Of a stretch of DNA of 64,000 nucleotides, positions 41,891 to 53,176 are shown piece by piece. The stretch is taken from assembly GCA_005784505.1 (NCBI GenBank), contig VCAZ01000137.1, positions 62,001 through 126,000 on the forward strand. Direction: 5' to 3'. The position numbers were made by a program, and so were the translations under genes. The DNA comes from Bagarius yarrelli. Taxonomy: Eukaryota; Chordata; Actinopteri; Siluriformes; Sisoridae. The notes beneath the pieces are model-generated. The model was not told the origin of the DNA, did not search any database, and worked only from the letters and a program-made list of their open reading frames with translations. How positions within the stretch are numbered: the first letter of the stretch is position 1; each line of letters opens with the position of its first letter.

Positions 41891-42563
41891 ACCCAGTTAT
41901 GTCAGTTATTATTATTGTTACAGAATATGTGAAATCTCATGCACAATGAAGAGAATTGCAAAAATAATGCCCACAATGCAACTTCATAAAGCATTAAAAC
42001 TCATATGTTTATTCATGTGTTCATCAACAAGCGGGAAAATGAAGCGAAGCACTGCACTCCGCTCACATACTCTGATCCAGGTATTTGTGTAACAAATGTA
42101 ATTTCTGTATTGCTTTGATCATTTCGATTATTTTTATAGCTAAAAATTTGCTAATTTAGTATCCTAACTGTTACTGGGACGTGAAGTAAGGCAAGGCTGC
42201 ATTGAGTTTAGCCTCACCTCAGATTAAGTGCATGTAATTGGCTGTAGGAATCTACATCTATGTCACCAATCTTATAGTTGAAGACATTTTTATTATCCGT
42301 CCTCACTTTTCTAGGTAATACATTTTATTTCTGATCTGTCATAAAAATGCACTGAAAAAAAGCACAAGGTGAGGCAGTGAGTACCTCTGCCTCCTTAAAG
42401 GGGCGTTTATCATTATTATTATCGCAGAATAAACTCTCAACTGTGATAGATTATTTTATTCCGTGTAAGCCGCGTGAGTCTGCGCAAGACCCAGACTTGC
42501 TAAATCGCTAACCCGGCTTTCTGCGATTATTGTGTCTTCCAATCCGGCTACCAAAATGTATCG

Positions 42564-42765
42564 TACATTTACAGCATTTAGCAGACGCCCTTTTCCAGGA
42601 CGACTTACATTTATCTCATTTATACAACTAAGCAATTGGGGATTAAGGGCCTTGTTCCGGGCCTTGTTCCGGGGGGCAACCGGTGGTAGTTGGTGGTTCT
42701 GGGAATCAAATCCCAAAATTCGAATTAGCAGGCCAACATCTTAATCACCATGCTACCGCTTTCCC
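42564..42765 (-). repeat. Mermaid-like SINE, antisense
   Basis: cagcatttagcagacgccct, then a 13-bp internal duplication (ggccttgttccgg twice at 42647-42673), then ccaacatcttaatcaccatg. Confidence 0.8.
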
Positions 42766-44614
42766 ACCTTGTCCGTCAGTTTATCTCATCGGTAGGAAAA
42801 AATATTTCAATGCTTTTGCATTCTATCACAAATAAAATTGGGTGATTATGTTGTCTGCAATTTTCGGGCATCAGTAAGCCGTGATCAAAATGCGCTCGTG
42901 TTTCAATCTGCGAGTACGCAAACTGTGTATAATGAGTGGCAGTGCGGATTTTTATTATTTTAAGATATTATGTTGGTGACACTCCGGTTCTGTTGTGCAC
43001 CAATTCCTCTTACATCATCCTGTCAGCTATTACTATCGTCACGGAACACACGTGAAATCTCCTGTGGAAAGATACTCGCATGCTCAGTGGAGAGAATTGC
43101 GAAAATCGCTGACATCCAGAATTCAGCATAGAGGATCAGTAATATAATATACAATTTTCTTATTTGAGATTTTTATTTATTTATTTATTTATTATTTATT
43201 TATTGTATACCTGTGGAAAGAAGGTAATTAAGTAAAGTTTATAATAATACTATTTGTCCACACAACTGTGAAATGTGACATACAAGTAACTCCAAGTGTA
43301 TATTTTATTTAATATATGTATTATTATTTATTATTTATAAGAAAGAAAAGAATTAATCAATTATGTTTTTTTTTATTATTTTAGTTTATTTATTATATTA
43401 ATTCGTTTTGTTGGTTTTTTTTAGAATAACTACTTATTTATCTACTTATTTAAGCAAATCATGAAATATATCGTTACCGTAAAATACTCATCAATTACTC
43501 ATAAATAGAATTTTGGTCAAACCGCTCACTCTTATTCTATTTCAAAGCTTAGACATTCTCGAACCTGGACTTTCACTTAAAACAGGAAGTGAAATGATTG
43601 TTGTGGACTGTATTAACTGTTCATTTGTTTTTGGATTGAACTATCCATCGTGATTGATTAATCTAATGAAATTAAGAACTCACACAGGGTCCGGAACAAA
43701 TGCACTCTATCTAAAAAAGCCAAATATCTGTCTAATCTAAACTCTGATATAAGATCTGAAACATAACCAGTAATCAATGTGAATGCAGATAATGAACTGA
43801 TCATGAGAATGGTTGCCGGCCGCTTTGTCACGTGTTATTGTGAACACACAGCAGTCACTCATCAGTGAAAATATAAAATTCTTTACACTTCTATTCCACC
43901 GTATACTTCTACCGCTTACTTCCTGCTTTCACTTCTCATTTCTGTATCTTTTTAATACTTGTTCTGGAGGTCACTTTCATTATCTGATATCCAGACTGAT
44001 TAAGGAGGCTTCAGTAAGAACATTAGGAAGAACCGACTCTTTAATCTCCTCTATCTTCTACTCTGTGTGTATTTGTAGCTCCGCCCCTTTTAAAGCCCAA
44101 CCCCTTAATTACGATTGATGTAGCAGATCAAAATCGCTGTCCTGTTCATATGCATTCTACATTTTTAGGGCATTTACTCAAATTTGCCCCTCACTGGTTA
44201 CATTCTGAGTTAATAAGAGATAAATATAGGTTTTCTTTAAAAAAAAAAAAAAAAAAAGATGTACAGTAAAGCACAGACAGATTTCTACAGACAGCACTGT
44301 GATCGTCCACGCTGAAATTATCGACCCCTGAACTGTGATAACTGTCTGCCCTTTTTTGCTTTGAAAAATATTAGATATTATATCATATACGTATATATAT
44401 ATTTCACCCATCCACACACACACACACACACACACATGCATACGAATATGAATATCTTTTCCTTTGAAATAAATATTCGACATTAACTGCTACACTCATT
44501 TTTAATCATGCACAAATTCCTAATCGGACAAAAAATGACGCTTATGCTTAACACTACCAAAGCAATAATATCAAATAATATCAGTATCATGGTGACAGTT
44601 CGACTCTGTGTGTA

Positions 44615-44657
<43 letters not shown>

Positions 44658-45110
44658 ACCTTAGTAGCATTTCTATTTCACTCTCTGGTTAAAATGAGTA
44701 TATACATTACATATGAGTATAAAATAGGCATTCTAAGTATTAACGTTGCACCGTGTGCAAAAGTGTAAAGTGTTTTAAACCAACTCATGTTTGTGTAAAT
44801 GAACTCCAGGGATGTTTCCGGGGGAAAGCTGCCACCTTTGACACTCCATGAACACCTGACAGACTCACTTCTAATGTAGCACACAATCTTATCTGTTATT
44901 TATGTTTGGAAAAAAAAAGAGGTTTTATTATATATAAATATATTTATGAAACTTTGGCATGACTGATTTAAAGAATGATGAGCTGTAGAAATGTATTGAT
45001 GCAAAAGTAAATCATCGGTGAAAATGTCGGTAATGAAAATGCGGTGACTGTATATTTATTGTTAATGTTTATTTTCTTTATGGATGAGTGAATCCTGTAT
45101 TCTCTGTACC
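42766..45110. other. intergenic, AT-rich, simple repeats only
   Basis: Holds (TTTA)n near 43168-43204, poly(A) at 44240-44258, (CA)n at 44414-44436 and (GT)n at 44620-44655. No coding evidence. Confidence 0.6.
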
Positions 45111-45116
45111 TCTTCA

Positions 45117-45170
45117 CCTCACTCACTCACTCACTCACTCACTCACACACTCACTCACCCACTCGTTCAC
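45117..45170. repeat. (CACT)n microsatellite
   Basis: About 13 CACT units with a few CACA and CACC variants. Confidence 0.9.
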
Positions 45171-46446
45171 CCTCGTTCACTACCGACTCTTTAAACTTCA
45201 CTCAGGTTTTGTTCCAACTTCCTCAGTCCGTCCTTTATATACTCTGAAATTTAAAGTAGCGCTGTAGTAATAAATTAAATTCACATTATTCCCCCTTTAT
45301 ATCATTTATTGTGTCCATGCAGTTTCGGGAATAATGTAGCTAGCAGGTCATAAATGTTTCATATTTGCTCGTTCTTTAGTGATGTCACACGGCTGAACTT
45401 TGAACCGTTAGAACCGTGTTTGCGTTCGGCGCTTATAGTCAGTTTGAGCCCAGTCTGTGTGCGAACACCCCAAATTGGTTAAGACTTTAGGCTGCTACTG
45501 TAACAGAGGGTTACGGGGTCAAATCTGTCCTGCAGCCCTCAACCCCTCTGTAATCTACCTCAGGTGTAAATTTGAGATAAAATCATGAGTTCCAGTTAAC
45601 TCAAGTGCGGTTTGATAACAAAGCTAAAGCTAACAAACTGCAAGAGGTAAACGAAACATGCTGTATAAAATGTTTATTCGTTCGTTTTTGACTATGGAGA
45701 AATTTTATCTATCACTAAATCAGATTTATAAGAATGTTCAGGGTTTTTTTTGATTATGTGCAGCAAAAGACAAATATTAAATAAACTATAAATTCGAACG
45801 TTTTATAGAGTCTAAACTGAATTTCTGAATTCAGATCGGTTTATTTTGGTTCAGTTTCCCATTAAAGTTAATTACAAATTTAGGTTCATTTAGTAATAGA
45901 TAAATATTGCCATAGTCCAAAAAATAAGACAAAAGAAAGATAAATAAGTTAAGTGGACATTTTCTTATTTTTTTAATTGACAGATCTAGTTAATGATCTA
46001 CCAGATTATCTTAGATAAATAAAATTACTTTGTCTTAGCAACATTTAAAGATGAAATAAATAAAAAATCTTCGATTCCTCTTTGAATATTTATATAAATA
46101 ATCATAAAAATCTGACAGATGGGAGATTTTAACCAATTTAATGGTTTATGTAAATATTTACCAAAATACCTACATTAAACTCGGACTTATTGGACACCAA
46201 ACTGACTGGAAACGGGTTAAAGGGAAAACATTTTGTAAATGTGATGTTCGCTCTTTCAGATGGTAAACATTTATGTTATTAACATAACCTAGAATTAAAA
46301 TCAAACCTAAGCATTATTTTCTGATGGGGTTCTTATAGTATGATCGTCTACGGACGTTTGGGACCATTGGGTCAACACATAACTGAGTTATGACAAAATT
46401 GAGGTCTGAGATATTAGCTAAAAGGCTACTGAAGTGTGAGTGAGGA

Positions 46447-46448
<2 letters not shown>

Positions 46449-46480
<32 letters not shown>
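46449..46480. repeat. (GT)n microsatellite
   Basis: Perfect GT run of about 30 bp, then ggagggggg. Confidence 0.9.
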
Positions 46481-47204
46481 AGGGGGGCACTAAAGACACT
46501 GTGTCCTTTTTAAAAAAGAAGAATGCCCACTAAATCAACCCGCATTACCATTTGAGTGTATTATGAGGAGTTTATGTAAAATGTTACTGTTGAAACCCTA
46601 GAGTTCACCTGTACTCCTATAGAGTGACTACATGTCAATATTAACGCAATATCTTATTACTCTTTACTAAGGAATGCAACTGCGCACATGCACAGAAAAT
46701 ATGTTTTTAAATAAAGAATATATGTACAAATATATGACAAGAAATTCAATTATATACATGGATTATAGAATGCTATGCACCCTTATTAGAGTTGTTATGG
46801 ATGTATTTTAAGCATAATAGCTAGAACAAGATGCCCATACATGAACATGGGGAATGTAGAAGCTTTGTAGCTCTGAACTTGTTTTCTTTTCTTTTTTTTT
46901 TTTTTTTTTTTTTAATTGTTCTAGAGAGATAAACAGAAAAAATAAAATCTGAATATGTATACAAGCCTATTCATTCTGACATTAGGATGTGTATAGTTCA
47001 TTTATTCTCACACCAGCTCAGACCATTTACAAAAATGAATAAAGAAACATCTGACATATTAGATGCGGTCTGGTGTTTTGTACATTTTTACACAGATTAT
47101 TACACTTTGGGATTTTATTTCGGGCTTTTTTATTCTGGATTCTATTCATATGGACTTTTTGTTGTTGGTTTCTTGGATTATGTTATCTTCTTCTTGTTCT
47201 TTTT

Positions 47205-47365
47205 CTCCTTTCGGCTGTTCCCTTTTAGGGGTCGCCACAGCGAATCATCTGTCTCCACCCAACCCTATTCTCTACATCCTCTTTACACACACACACTAAC
47301 TTCATGTCCTCGTTTATCGCATCCCTATACTTCCTCTTTGGTCTTCCTCTTTACCTTCTAACTTC
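47205..47365 (-). mobile_element. LINE 3' end, antisense
   Basis: ttttaggggtcgccacagcg, then aatcatctgtctccaccca, is the complement of the same LINE tail found in sense at 22300-22365. Confidence 0.65.
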
Positions 47366-47454
47366 TTTACCACTAACTAACCCTCGTTTATCGCATCTAT
47401 TTACCCTTGGTGTCTTCTAGAAAATATAATCCGATATATTCTTCATGAGTGTAA

Positions 47455-47880
47455 TGAATCCCACTGAAGCGAGTAGTATTTTTGAACCCAAAGGTGCAGT
47501 TTATTTACAATGTAACAAACAATAAACATAAACTAAACACGACTTGACTTTACCTGATTTAGCGTTGCTTATTTTAGCTTAGCATAGCATAGCTTAGCAC
47601 TAGCAACAAACATGAACTTTTGACTAGACAGACATAAACTAACACCAGTGGTACAAGGACACAACCGAAATCCATGACCCAACACATAGGGACACGCAAG
47701 AGCTTTAAATACACACGACTGACCAATGGGAACACGACACATAAGTAAGGGGATCACATGACAAGGAGCACATGAGAAACAAAGATCACCTGACACAGGA
47801 CGAGACAGAACAAAATGAACGACATGAAACATGAACATAACCATAACCTTACATAACCCACCTCAGTGGGCGGCTCCCGG
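47455..47880. repeat. LTR-like dispersed repeat
   Basis: atcccactgaagcgagtagt, then cccaaaggtgcagtttattt, then ggggatcacatgac and cctcagtgggcggctcccgg. Sister copy of 29930-30340. Confidence 0.6.
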
Positions 47881-47903
47881 GGACCCATACTCCTATCACA
47901 TTA

Positions 47904-48751
47904 GGGTTTTGCCAAGTCAGATGTGATCCTGGGTTTATAACATCCTTTATTAATACTGAATCAACATTTCAATCAATAATTTCAATTATAACCATCTGAT
48001 GTTATCAGTGTGTGTTAACCAAACCCGCCTAAATCAATTTTTAAATCTTTCTTTCTTGTAAACTAAAATGTACAATTTTATGAAAATGTATTTATTAAAT
48101 AAAAAACATGAAATATTTAAATGGCATCTATAATACATCACATGCTGTACTGAACAATTGTATATAACATTTTCCTCACCTTCAGGACCAGAAATAGATG
48201 AATTTCGGTGTGTGTGCAGGAATAAAAAGTAAATTTATAGATATATTTGTAATTTATGGTTATAAAATCAGTCTTGTGATTGTTAAATGTTTAAAGGTTG
48301 TGATTTAATGTAATAAAGTTAAAGCCTGTTTTATAGTAAGAACGTTGCTCTATTGCGGTTCTACAGGTTCACCATTTCACAACATTTTACACTCAATTGT
48401 TCATTAGTGATTCTTTATGATTCACTGAATCAATTCATTCATGTTTATTTTGGATCATTAGAATCGATACAGTCTAAATTCACTAATGTTGTTTCCTGAT
48501 TATCAGCAATTATTTTAATATCGTTTATAGTCTAATTTCAGGTTGTGATTTAATCTTAATCCAGAAATCGTCAGTATCAGTAAATCAATCCAGAATCAAT
48601 GAATTTTCAGTCTCAGATAAACAGATTGAGGCGGGTTTGGTCGACACACACTGATGACATCAGGTGGTTATAATTGATTGATTGAAATGTTGATTCAGGA
48701 TAAACAAAGGATGTTTATAATCCAGGATCACAGACTACTTGGCAAAATCCC
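47904..48751. mobile_element. foldback-type DNA element with ~125-bp inverted termini
   Basis: Left arm 47904-48030 (ggttttgccaagtcagatgt, then tgaatcaacatttcaatcaa, then aaacccgcctaaatc) is complementary to right arm 48620-48751. The arms match at most positions. The 590-bp centre is AT-rich and non-coding. Confidence 0.75.
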
Positions 48752-50107
48752 GTCCACTGTGTGGGAACAATTCTGTCCCAGCAGTCTGGGGAGAAGCAGA
48801 AATAATTTAATGACATTCTTTTTAAAGAGTTTATCCCAAGTGAAGCAAACGTAAGCAAAAAGGGCAGTTAAAGTAGCTCTGGGGACTGCTGACACTTGCT
48901 GGAGGGAACTACTCCCTTTTACTGACCCTAAAAAACACATTCCTACTACAGTACTTCAGGTCAAAATTCTAAAATCCTCTAATAAGATCAGTCATTTATA
49001 TTTTTTACCCTGTTTCAGTTTAACAATCATAATGACCTTGTTACAAAAACACTTCACATGCATCCATGACACAGAGGTCAACGGGCCGCTTATCTTTCCT
49101 CCCAACTGTTTTATGGGGGCCATTTTGGTGGACTAATCTGGACCTTCACCTTAACAGAACATTGGGCATTTATGCTCTGCGAACATATTATTTGTCCTTG
49201 AGCAACTGCTGGCTAAGCTAATTCAGACCAACCCCCATAGCCAAAGGCTACCCTGTTATCAGCTGAGGGTCGAGTACTAGTGGCCATTTTCTACTGTACT
49301 AGCATAACTCAGAAAAATGGCCCCAAGCCCCTAGTTCAGGGGTCTAAAACCTTTAACACTCAAAGAGCCATTTGGATCAGTTTCCTAGAGAAAATAGAAC
49401 ATCGGGAGCCACAAAGATCTTTTGACATGTAAAATAAACATAACACTGCATATAAGTTTTTTTTGCCTAAATACTACGTATAAAAATTGTGTTGATTTTA
49501 TGTCTGTATGCAACAAAAGATATTTTGAACTTTATTTTGAAAAACGTTGGAATGAATTACACTTTCTCATGAAATTATTAATGTCCATTTGAGTCATCTT
49601 CGTATTTGAATACTGCACCTGCAGCAAACCGAAATTCCGTCCTCTGCCGTCATTTTGGTACCGGAGCCGCGCAGTCAGCCGACAACCTGAATATAAAAAG
49701 AACTATTTCACTGAATAAAATATTTATTTGCAAAATAGTAACCAATTAAAATATTTATTTTAGTTGGTGGATGTCATTTTTTTGCTCCTGAATCTCAGCG
49801 CACAGCGTCTCCATATCAGGACTATAAGACGTCACCTTCATTTTCACACAGGACTGTAAACTGTCGTCTGTGAGACCATTTTTATATAGCTGATATTGGA
49901 GACGACCTGCTCAGATACGGACGTGGATCTGCATGTGGATCTGATAATTATAATAATCATATACTGTCGACATTAATCAATCGCGCGGTCACTTTCGGCA
50001 ATGGTGTGTATGTGCATACAATTTGTTTATATTCTGAGGATTTATAATGAGTTTTAAGTTGTGAATATTGTGTTGTTGGAGTGCCAACAGTCAAACATTC
50101 AATAAAC
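48752..50107. other. intergenic, no gene seen
   Basis: A segment beginning caggggtctaaaacc at 49338, with aagagccatttggatcag, looks like old hAT-type repeat. Otherwise unremarkable. Confidence 0.45.
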
Positions 50108-50405
50108 GTTCATTTATTCATCTTCTATACCCGCTTATTCCCTAATTCGGGGTCACGGGGATCTGCTGGAGTCTATCCCAGCCGTCTCTGAAAGGGCGGA
50201 AGACAGAAGGGGGACACCCTGGACAGGTCACCAGTCCATCACAGGGCCACACACACTCACACTCACTTCTATGGACAATTTAGAATCACCAATTAATCTA
50301 ACGTACATGTTTTTGGACTGTGGGAGGAAACCGGAGAACCCGGAGTAAACACACACAAGCACAGGGAGAACATGTAAACTGAGACCTTCTTGCTGTGAGG
50401 CAACA
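50108..50405 (-). repeat. SINE type A, antisense
   Basis: From catcttctatacccgcttat through cagccgtctctgaaagggcg to gaccttcttgctgtgaggca. Sits about 250 bp upstream of the candidate eif4ebp1 promoter. Confidence 0.85.
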
Positions 50406-50662
50406 GTGCTAAACATTTTTTTAATAAATGTAACAAACAATAAACACACAAAACTATGCAATATTTACTGTTTATTTACATGCAAATAAACATTTACCTT
50501 AAAATGAACAAAGGAAAATAAATATAATTTTATTTTGTAATTTAATGCCAGACTTAAATTTGTTAAAATTGTTAAAATAAGTTTTTAAAGCACTTTAATC
50601 AGTTTGCTGAAGTTTGTTGTTAGTGAACAGAACCGTTGTTTGTAACGCAACCGAACATGCAG

Positions 50663-50682
50663 CCTACATTTCCCGTCATGCA
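50663..50682. promoter_or_regulatory. ZNF143/STAF-like site, candidate eif4ebp1 promoter
   Basis: cctacatttcccgtcatgc matches the ZNF143 (STAF) promoter element at 15 of 19 positions. This element marks many vertebrate promoters and is usually near the transcription start, here about 650 bp before the ATG. Inference only. Confidence 0.45.
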
Positions 50683-50694
50683 CCGGCGCTCCTT

Positions 50695-50727
50695 TGACGT
50701 TTATTTGTAGCGCCTTTTTTAACGTCA
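50695..50727. promoter_or_regulatory. two CRE/ATF half-sites
   Basis: tgacgt at 50695-50700 and the opposite-strand acgtca at 50722-50727. ATF4 is known to induce 4E-BP1 in mammals, so these are plausible but unproven stress-response sites. Confidence 0.3.
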
Positions 50728-51010
50728 CGGACTGTGTTTTTAAAGTGTCGTATTGAATGTGTGTGTTGTGCGCATGTGGTGTGAGAGTGAGTGAGTGAGT
50801 GAGTGTGTGTGTGTGAGTGTGTGTGAGGAACTGAGAGAGAGGGGAACGTGGTTGTTTGGAAGATTAGCATATCCTGCTAGCTTGTAAGCGCGGATGAGTT
50901 TCTATCAATCTGAAATGTTTGTATTTTGTATGTAGTTTAAAAGAAGGTAAAAATGTTTGTAAATGAAATTTAACACTGATTTATAACGAGACACCATTCG
51001 ACCGGCGGGG

Positions 51011-51011
<1 letters not shown>

Positions 51012-51092
<81 letters not shown>

Positions 51093-51250
51093 CGGGGGGT
51101 GGGGGGATGTGTGTGGAGTGTGGGGGGGAGATGTGTGGGCGGGGGGGGCGGCTGTGTGTGTTGTGTGTGGGGGCGGGTGGTGGGTGTGTGTGGGGGGCCT
51201 GTGTGTGGGTGTTGGGGGGGGGGCTGGCTGTGGGGGGCTGTGTGTGGAGT
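51012..51250. repeat. (GT)n tract followed by G-rich array
   Basis: About 80 bp of GT, then 160 bp of G-runs (gggggg repeatedly) with strong G-quadruplex potential on the plus strand, ending about 65 bp before the eif4ebp1 start codon. The Val-Cys repeat open frames here are artefacts. Confidence 0.95.
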
Positions 51251-51316
51251 GTGTGGTTAATGTTCTGCTTGTGGTTTTTAGGGTTAAACGCAGTTTTAGG
51301 AGTTTAATTGTTCAGG

Positions 51317-51452
51317 ATGTCTGTAAGCAACCAGAAGAGCAGCAGCCGCGCTATTCCTGCCACCAGACGGGTGACCATCAGCGACCATGCGCATTTACCC
51401 CAGGATTATTCCAGCACACCTGGAGGAACTCTGTTCAGCACCACACCTGGAG
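51317..51452 (+). CDS. eif4ebp1: eif4ebp1 exon 1 (coding part)
   Basis: A 136-bp coding exon ending in phase 1: MSVSNQKSSSRAIPATRRVT, then HLPQDYSSTPGGTLFSTTPG. Donor is gtaccc. A ggtttttag at 51274-51282 could be a 3' splice site from an upstream non-coding exon, which would remove the G-rich tract from the mRNA. Confidence 0.96.
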
Positions 51453-53133
51453 GTACCCTTTAACATTCTCATCTAAAAATCAGGACATTTATTTACAACA
51501 GCAGATCTGATCATGTGGTGGTGCAGTGGTTAAGGTGTTGGACTGAGATCAGAAAGACTGGGGTTCGATTCCTAGCACCAACAAGCCACCGCTGTGGGCC
51601 CCTGAGCAAGGCCCCTTAATTTCTAACTGATCAGTTGTATAAAAGGGATAAATGTGGTGTCGCTCTGGGTAAGGACGTCTGCTAATGTAAATGTCCTCAT
51701 AAATTAAGAGTCCCAGACTGAGCAGGTCAGAGACGACAGCGGCAAGAAACCAAAACTCCATCAGTGACAGAATGGAAGAAAAAAAATTCTTGGGAGAAAC
51801 CAGGCTCAGTCGGGGTCAGTTTTTTCTCTGACCAGACAAACCAGCAGGTTATTCCATACTGCAGTAAAGTTTCCAGGGTTTTGTCTAGAAGAGACGAGAT
51901 CATCACTTGGAAACTGCCTTATCGTCTTCAAGTGCTGATCCACCAACTGGACTGGTGGTGACCATGAGCTCGGAATAATGAAAGAAACAGATAGTGTAGA
52001 GCAATATACCTGCGAAATTACTGGACTACAGCAAAAAGGTCCTGGGTTCGATTCCCCTGCAGCAGGGGTCTTTCTGTGTGGAGTTTGTATGTTCTCCCTG
52101 TGCTTGTGTGGGTTTACTCCGGGTTCTCCGGTTTCCTCCTACAGTCCAAAAACATGTATGTTAGATTGATTGGTGATTCTAAATCGCCCATAGGAGTGAG
52201 TGTGAGTGTGTGTGGCCCTGTGATGGACTGGTGACCTGTCCATGGTGTCCCCCTCTTGCCTTTTGCCCTTTCAGAGACGGCTGGGATAGACTCCAGCAGA
52301 TCCCCGTGACCCCGAATTAGGGAATAAGCGGGTATAGAAGATAAATAAATGAATGAATAAATGAACTTTATTGCTTTATTGCTGCAATATGTTCAAATAT
52401 GGGTTGAATTTGGGTTGTTTTAATTGCATTGCCTTTCGTTTATGTTTATTCCTGTGGCCGTTTTCTCACTACTTGTAATTTCGGTGATTACATTACACTG
52501 GAATGCGACTGCTGACAAAGCCTGACGGCACGAATCGCTTTCTCGTCCTGCGCTTAGCCTCCCGAGCCGAGAATATCACAGGCATTTCCCATGTGCAGCT
52601 CAGAACAGGACGAACAGCTTCAACAGCAACACCAGCCAAAGATTACAACAAAAACAAACAAACAAAAAGAACAGTTCAGTGGATGAAGCTGCAGATGATC
52701 AGCCAATCACAGCATTGACGGTAGCTAAATGTACTTACTGTCTCAATCTTACCAGGAAATCGTAGGAGAGAGAAAAAAAGTTATGTATTAAAACATTTTT
52801 TTTGTGAATGTCTTTATTTTGTCACATATACTTTTGTACAGCAGAGTGAAATTTGTCTCTTCATCTTTGTGAGTTGGGGGTCAGAGCGCAGGATCAGCTA
52901 CGATACAGTAGGAAGGTTAACGGGTCTTGCTCAAGGAACCCAACAGTGGCTGGCTGGCGGTGGTGGGGCTCGAACCCGGGAGCCGCAGTGCGTTAACCAA
53001 TTAACCCCCCACTGCCCTTAGCAGTATATAAATATTTAATATAAATTATTATACTGTCTAAAAAAACTGTACCTGTGATACACAACCTGCCCAATAGACA
53101 ACCACCATCATCTCAAAGAATAGCTAGAGAATG

Positions 53134-53176
<43 letters not shown>

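Noticed and set aside
51013..51510. Val/Cys/Gly-repeat open frames
   Set aside because: Translation of a (GT)n and G-rich tract; the true frame downstream is eif4ebp1 exon 1.
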